From: Physocladia obscura
Taxonomy: Eukaryota; Chytridiomycota; Chytridiomycetes; Chytridiales; Chytriomycetaceae
Reading direction: 5' to 3'
Length of the DNA stretch: 12,155 nt
NCBI GenBank assembly: GCA_027596945.1
Contig: JADGJH010001070.1
Span: forward strand, 1-12,155
Of the stretch, positions 7,913 to 12,155 are shown in pieces. Every line of letters starts with the position of its first letter. The first letter of the stretch is position 1. A program made the translations under genes and the position numbers. The notes beneath the pieces are model-generated. The model ran no database searches and was not told the origin of the DNA. It saw only the letters and a list, made by a program, of their open reading frames with translations.

Positions 7913-9583
7913 TCAAGAAAAAAAATCTCTCTGCGTTAATGAATGCAACTGCCCCGGATCAGTAAAAATAACTTTTGCCGCATCCTCTACCTCCTTCAAC
8001 GCCTCTTGTACCACTTTAATTTGCTCGGCGTCCTTGCCGCCGCTCACGTCGCGAATCAGAATCATGGCAACGCGGCCAGGGTACTCGCGCATCACGCGGG
8101 CGTAAATTTCGGCATCTTTTTCGCCGGCGTCGCCAATTAGTATGAATTTCCGGAATGGGTATTTGGTGAACAGGTCTTTAACGATTGCGTCTTTGTATGC
8201 GCGGCGGGATGTCTGTTTTTTTTTTTTTTGTTTTTTTTTTGCGTTTGCACTGTGTCGATGAACAATTTTTTTGCTGATTGCCACGCTTGCTCTATTTTTT
8301 CTTCTACTGATTATTGCTCACTGTACTCTCTTTCCTCTCATGCAATAATATTAATACTAATATTGCTTTGTTGCTGACAACATTTTTTTCACTCATACAG
8401 TTTTCTTTTGTTATTTGTTCAGTTTGAGAGAAAAAAAGAAAAAAAAAAAAGCGTCGCTCGCACTCGATTTTTCACACAATAATATTTCGCTTCATTTTTT
8501 TTAATAGTACCTGTGACCAAACATCTCTTAAAGTGACAGAACCAGGAGGAAAGTCTTGGGCAGAGAGAAAATCCAGAATAGGGTCGATAAGCTGGAAAGG
8601 AGAGGCAGAAACATAGTGAAAAGCGGCAGTAGGATTATTTAGGTAAAAGAGACGAAAGAGGTTTGGCATGCCGTCAATTGCTGTGGCGGAGGGAGTAAAG
8701 AGAGCATTGTTGAGGGCGGGCATGGCTCCACGGTGCACATCAGAGTCTTTGATTGTATCGTCAAGATCAGTGATTATCGAGATGCCAGGGATAGGATCGA
8801 TAATTGAGCTGGTCGTTTGGGAAACTACACCAGCTTGGAGGCCTTGTTTTAATTTGAATGAGATGTTGGTTAGTATAATATTTAAAATTGGATACCAGAG
8901 ATCTTGACGGCGACAATTTCCAGGTGATCAACGAGAAACGCGTCAGAAGCGGCGCTCTGCCATGTCTTCACCAGAGACTCGGGAATTTTGAAAACATCGC
9001 TGAAAAGGCCGTTCGTGTCGAGTTTGGGAAACAGCTCGAGGGCGGGTTGGAGCGGCGGCGCGTTCTCGTCGCCGGTGAAGGGCTTCCTGTCCTTGTCGGC
9101 CGGCGCGAGACCCGTGATGACGAGCCTGACGGCGGCCTGCTCGGCGAGCGGCGCGTCGAGGAAGGCGCCGAAGCGGTCGTCGAAGGCCTTGTCGGACTCG
9201 GCGGACCGGTCGGAGCGGATGGGCGAGAGCAGCCGCCGCCCAAGCCCGAGCACAAGCCGCCGCCGTGTCGAGCGGCGCCGCGTGACGCGCACCCAGCCAC
9301 GCGCCGGCACCACCAGCTGCCGCTCGGCCACGCGGCTGCCGGCGGCGGTGGCGGTGGCGTCCGCGTCCGGTGGCGGCGCCCAGTGGCTGCTTGTCGGAAA
9401 CAGCGTCAGGCGCACCACCACGTCGTCGCCCTCCTCGCCCTCCCGCTGCTCCTCATCCGCCGCGTCTTTCTTTGCCACCTCCACGCTTTCCTCTTTCGGC
9501 GCCTTGCTTTCAGGCTCGGGTGTCGCCCCCTCAATAGGCCGCCCGCTGAGCGTTCGTCCCAGTTGCATCAACGTTCCCAACAT
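7913..9583 (-). CDS. App1-type phosphatidate phosphatase, three exons
   Basis: Exons 8896-9583, 8511-8842 and 7913-8212 join to 439 residues. App1 enzymes are Mg-dependent, dephosphorylate phosphatidate to diacylglycerol, and in yeast sit at cortical actin patches in endocytosis. The N-terminal domain shows L-T-L-F-P-T (59-64) and a basic R-G-W-V-R-V with R-R-L-V-L-G-L-G-R-R-L-L (95-119), as in the family. The catalytic HAD domain (DUF2183) has nucleophile motif D255-L-D-D-T-I-K, a serine motif Y306-V-S-A-S-P, and K-F-I-L-I-G-D368-A-G-E-K-D373. It is shorter than yeast App1 and lacks a long tail. The start at 9583 is the first ATG in the open frame; its context is weak, and a uORF stop overlaps it. 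Most of exon 1 is far more GC-rich than exons 2 and 3. The join at residue 340 may lack a few residues compared with relatives, so a micro-exon in the 298-nt intron is possible. Confidence 0.92.
8213..8510 (-). other. App1 intron 2, unusually long
   Basis: 298 nt, three to six times the length of the other introns here. Donor CAG/GTACTA, acceptor AAACAG after A-rich sequence on the sense strand, with no proper polypyrimidine tract at the acceptor. It contains a near-palindrome at 8342-8366. The frame is kept (phase 0). Confidence 0.7.
8843..8895 (-). other. App1 intron 1 with perfect branch site
   Basis: 53 nt, donor GTATCC, acceptor ACAAG, splitting a Gly codon. TACTAAC at 8869-8875 is the exact budding-yeast branch sequence, about 25 nt from the acceptor. 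Confidence 0.92.
9030..9530. other. GC-rich CpG island over App1 exon 1
   Basis: By direct count 140 of 180 bases in 9241-9420 are G or C (78 percent), against roughly 35-40 percent around it, and CpG is dense. The long open frames seen on the plus strand here (8888-9706 and 8988-9701) are by-products of this composition. Confidence 0.85.
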
Positions 9584-9618
9584 CAAAATTGTTCCAAATT
9601 GGATTTTGCATTTGTCAT
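9583..9618 (-). promoter_or_regulatory. uORF overlapping the App1 start codon
   Basis: An ATG at 9618 opens an 11-residue frame whose TGA (9585-9583) overlaps the App1 ATG (9583-9581) as TGATG. Such an arrangement is known to allow termination-reinitiation. It matters only if transcription starts upstream of 9618. Confidence 0.35.
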
Positions 9619-9900
9619 CGCACAAAAACACCTTATTTTACTTTTTGAAACATTCTTCAACTCATTTATTGTGGGTGTTACACCAAATCAAAATTCTGTA
9701 GCTTGAAGTTCCTATTTTTGAAATGTGCGCCAACTATTGCGCCTTTTGCCAGCACCACTGCAGAAAACATAAAACATCCAAGCCAAAAGTACCAAATACT
9801 AAAACATGCATAATCAACACAATGAATCATTAAAAAACCTGTCTTTCTAAATTTTTTTCGCAGTTGCCATATAACATGCAAAGTTTAAAATAATGATATC
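9619..9900 (-). promoter_or_regulatory. Presumed App1 promoter region
   Basis: Upstream flank of App1. It keeps a few CpGs (about 9728, 9739, 9859) before the depleted domain begins. No clear TATA or factor site is assigned, and no gene is seen. Confidence 0.35.
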
Positions 9901-10754
9901 TTTTTTGATCTTCTTTTATTGTCCTTACAACTATTTATGTTTTTATTATTAGTGCATATTCAATGGATGTGCTTTTACTTGCAGCTGGCTTTGAAACAAC
10001 TAACAGTCAAACATCATGTGGCTGTGAAGGAATGGCAGCTTTGACAGCAAATTCAACTGTTGCCTCAACAAATTCTTCTACTGCATCTCCAACTGCAGTC
10101 TTCTCTTTTCAGTGCATTTACATCAATGTCAATTCTTAAATGGGAACAGTACTCCCAAATTGACAACCAGCATTAGCATTAATTTGCTTGCAGAGTTCAA
10201 GCAATTAATTTTTGACACTGCTTAAGTGAAAGTGTTGTTTCATTGTCAGGTGCTTGTAAATGGCAATTCATATTCTTGGGACCCAAAATCAACTGATGAA
10301 ATGATTGTTACTGATATGGAAGGCTTCTTCCTCTTAAGAAAACATGGGTCAAAGAAGAATTGGTTCAAAACATCCAAAATCAACCAAATTAATAAATGTT
10401 AACAATGACACTCATGGTTTTCTGGAAAATTTGTAGCAATAAACTAGGTTCTTGCCTTGCTGGCCATAACCATATTTCATCAGCATTTCACAATTATCAA
10501 AAGACACTTCATCTAGGTGCACTAGATTGTGAAGGAATAATAGACAACACAACAACTCATTGGCAAATAGAAAAAATCCAATTTTGATATTTGAATAGTG
10601 CAATGCTCAAGAACTTTCCATGTCATCCCAACTTCCTTCAATATTAAAGATACAGAGCTTGTATTGATGGTAGATTCTGGAAATTGCTTTTTGGTATAGC
10701 TGCTTTTGTCAGGTTTTTCCTGTCCTCCTTCATTGCAGTTACAAGATCATCAAA

Positions 10755-10826
10755 CAAAGCTTGGTCATTGGCTCAAAGCCGGGTCATCAACTCAAAGCTG
10801 GTCCATCAGCAAAAGCTGGCATCAGC
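10755..10826. repeat. Degenerate 17-19 bp mini-repeat, about four units
   Basis: Successive units begin at 10755, 10774, 10793 and 10810, each starting CAAAG or CAAAAG and continuing with a GCTGGTCATC-like core, with point changes and small length differences. The only CpG within some 1.6 kb falls in the second unit. Confidence 0.5.
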
Positions 10827-11020
10827 CAAGGCTGGTAAGCAGTGGAGAGTCATTGATCCTGCAACATCTGCATTAAATAATTGAAACTCACCACAGCAAA
10901 GCAATGGGCATAGGTCCAGAATGAACTTGGGAAATATCTGAATCCTGACTAGGTCCCAAGAATAGCCAGGTGGCATCTTTTATGCTCTGGAGATAAATAG
11001 AATAGATAGAATAAATAAAA

Positions 11021-11074
11021 ACAGGTAAGTATGGTTAATAAATACAAACAGGTAAGTATGGTTAATAAATTCAA
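11021..11074. repeat. 27-bp tandem duplication carrying splice-donor consensus
   Basis: Two adjacent 27-nt units (11021-11047 and 11048-11074) differ at one position. Each begins ACAGGTAAGTATGG, containing CAG/GTAAGT, the full complement of the U1 snRNA 5' end. On the minus strand 27 nt equals nine codons, giving a repeated hydrophobic Leu/Thr/Cys segment in an open frame, probably not a real protein. Confidence 0.9.
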
Positions 11075-11124
11075 ACACAATGTCTTCTCTTTTTTCCAGT
11101 AAGATACTGAGTCCTTGTTCTGGT

Positions 11125-11602
11125 ACCACCAGCAACAAGAACCCTTCCCTTTACACTCAGGCTGCACTCTGTCAATGCCAGCATCTAGAGTTGCCTCATC
11201 ACCCATTGCCCTGGTTGCCTGACAGTTTCCTGTCACCTGGGAGTAAACATTTCTTTGGAAGCTTGTATTTGCTGGTCCATTCATCAGGCAGTCCACTCCA
11301 TTTCTGGCAATACTGACACCTCCTAGTCCTGGGGAATACATCATCCAGGGGATGGTGCACTAAAAAAGATATCTACTAACTCATTCCACAGCATTGCTAG
11401 ATCTGTTCCAAGTGTCATGGAAGGCAGGGGGTGGAAGGGGTGTAAAGAAAAGGTTGGCACTTATCCCTTGGGCTGCTGTGAGTTCAATACAACAGCCCCA
11501 AGTGTTACTCTCATGGTCGAAGACATACAGTGGTGCAGAGACACTGGTGGAACTTGATGCACCACTGGCCGCACAGAGCTGTTTGCATCCTGCAAACAAC
11601 AC
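11125..11602 (-). pseudogene. Possible kelch-repeat gene relic
   Basis: One frame reads V-L-F-A-G-C, a Ser/Ala-rich loop, then A-P-L-Y-V-F-D-H-E-S-N-T-W (the Y-V-F to N-T-W part at 11498-11527), the spacing and wording of a kelch blade. In another frame further on, K-G-R-V-L-V-A-G-G appears (about 11125-11150), like the start of a next blade. A TTGTTTGCAG acceptor precedes the first piece. The frame changes, the stop at 11381 between the pieces and the CpG loss suggest a decayed copy of a kelch or galactose-oxidase-like gene. The motif is short, so chance similarity is not excluded. Confidence 0.28.
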
Positions 11603-11629
11603 ATCTTCAATTTATTATTTCAACTCCAA

Positions 11630-11768
11630 AACCCAAAGAAAAAAAAAACAAATTAATAAGAAAACCCAAAACATGAATAATCAAAAAGAACCAAACAAAC
11701 AAATAAATAAAATTATATACAAAATATAAAATAAATACAAATATATACAGAATATAATTATCAAATAA
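11630..11768. repeat. A-rich low-complexity tract
   Basis: Long stretch dominated by A with scattered C and T (repeated AAACAAA, AAATAAA and ATATA words). No coding or structural signal. Confidence 0.75.
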
Positions 11769-12155
11769 AGTCAAGGAGTTTTGAACAAACTCAACCATCA
11801 TGTGAGAATCTCACACTTTGCTTCATCCAAGAATAAAACAGGATTTTTTTGCCATTGGTCAACTAACCACTTTTGACAAGGTGGACTGTGTTTTTTAAAT
11901 AGCTGCTGCTGTTGCCAACAATTTACTCCTTCTCCAGCTTTGTATTGACAGATACAACTTGAAATAGTTGATGAAGTATATGTAACTCTGTGGTGAGAGA
12001 TGTGTATTACAAAAACAAGTAGTACAAACTGATCTTGTTTCATTAATTTATGGTTTATTTGTTTTTTTTTCAAATAAGAGAAATAAATTGTTTGTCTTAG
12101 TTTATTTCAATAAAGTTAAAATATAAAGATAGCTTTATTTATGGGCAGTTGATAA

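Larger units (their letters stand above)
9901..12155. other. CpG-depleted gene-poor domain, right side
   Basis: 2,255 bases with three CpGs by eye (10780, 11518, 11570). Short fragments look coding but sit in different frames: a Ser/Thr-rich frame from an ATG at 9964, a roughly 50-codon open stretch at about 10250-10400 that follows a cattgtcag acceptor-like site, and kelch-like pieces on the minus strand at 11125-11602. No intact gene, transposase or terminal inverted repeat was found. The right end (11770-12155) is unassigned AT-rich sequence. Confidence 0.6.

Noticed and set aside
7913..8284. Extending the last App1 exon upstream to a start at 8284
   Set aside because: The added part is a run of Lys from A-tracts without family resemblance; the CAG acceptor at 8213-8215 joins the exons in frame.
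9584..9631. Starting App1 at 9631
   Set aside because: That codon is GTG, not used as a normal start in nuclear genes; the first ATG in frame is at 9583.
8888..9706. Open frames of 272 and 237 codons on the plus strand (also 110 codons on minus, 8968-9300)
   Set aside because: They lie over the GC-rich App1 exon 1, where stop codons are rare. Only the App1 frame shows family motifs and joins to exon 2 in frame.
11798..12073. 91-codon minus-strand frame with Cys and Gln residues
   Set aside because: No motif or family match; low-complexity context.

Overview
The window looks like nuclear DNA of a fungus, probably an early-diverging, chytrid-like one. The evidence is short GT-AG introns (50-87 nt, one with a perfect TACTAAC branch site), a fungal-type App1 phosphatidate phosphatase, AT-rich spacers full of A/T homopolymer runs, and no bacterial ribosome-binding sites or operons. 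The phylum is an inference; no rRNA or other marker gene is present.

Four protein genes can be supported. (1) Minus strand, 683-1339: a small basic AT-hook protein rich in S/T-P sites. It carries a PP1-docking-like motif and ends in C-I-V-M, a CaaX prenylation box. (2) Plus strand, 3849-5960: an intronless 703-residue multi-pass membrane protein of unknown function, with a phosphosite-rich cytosolic head and a large outside domain. (3) Minus strand, 6140-7400: a four-exon zinc-free MDR reductase of the leukotriene B4 dehydrogenase / alkenal reductase / CurA group, rebuilt here as 346 residues. (4) Minus strand, 7913-9583: a three-exon App1-type phosphatidate phosphatase, 439 residues, with its HAD catalytic motifs intact. 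Genes 2 and 3 converge with 179 nt between stop codons; genes 3 and 4 are in tandem.

Around these genes lie two long stretches, about 1541-3220 and 9901-12155, that have almost lost the dinucleotide CpG: 2 and 3 occurrences by eye. The gene blocks have ordinary or high CpG. This is what long-term CpG methylation and deamination of silenced sequence would leave. The right-hand stretch holds kelch-like coding debris in different frames, a 27-bp tandem duplication in which each copy carries a perfect 5' splice-site consensus, and a degenerate mini-repeat. No transposase, reverse transcriptase, tRNA, rRNA or CRISPR array was recognised.

The genes do not form an obvious pathway. The most unusual item is gene 1: chromatin-binding, PP1-docking and membrane-anchoring signals in one short protein would suit a lamin-like or Ki-67-like tether between chromatin and the nuclear envelope. 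That role is a hypothesis from motifs, not an established function.
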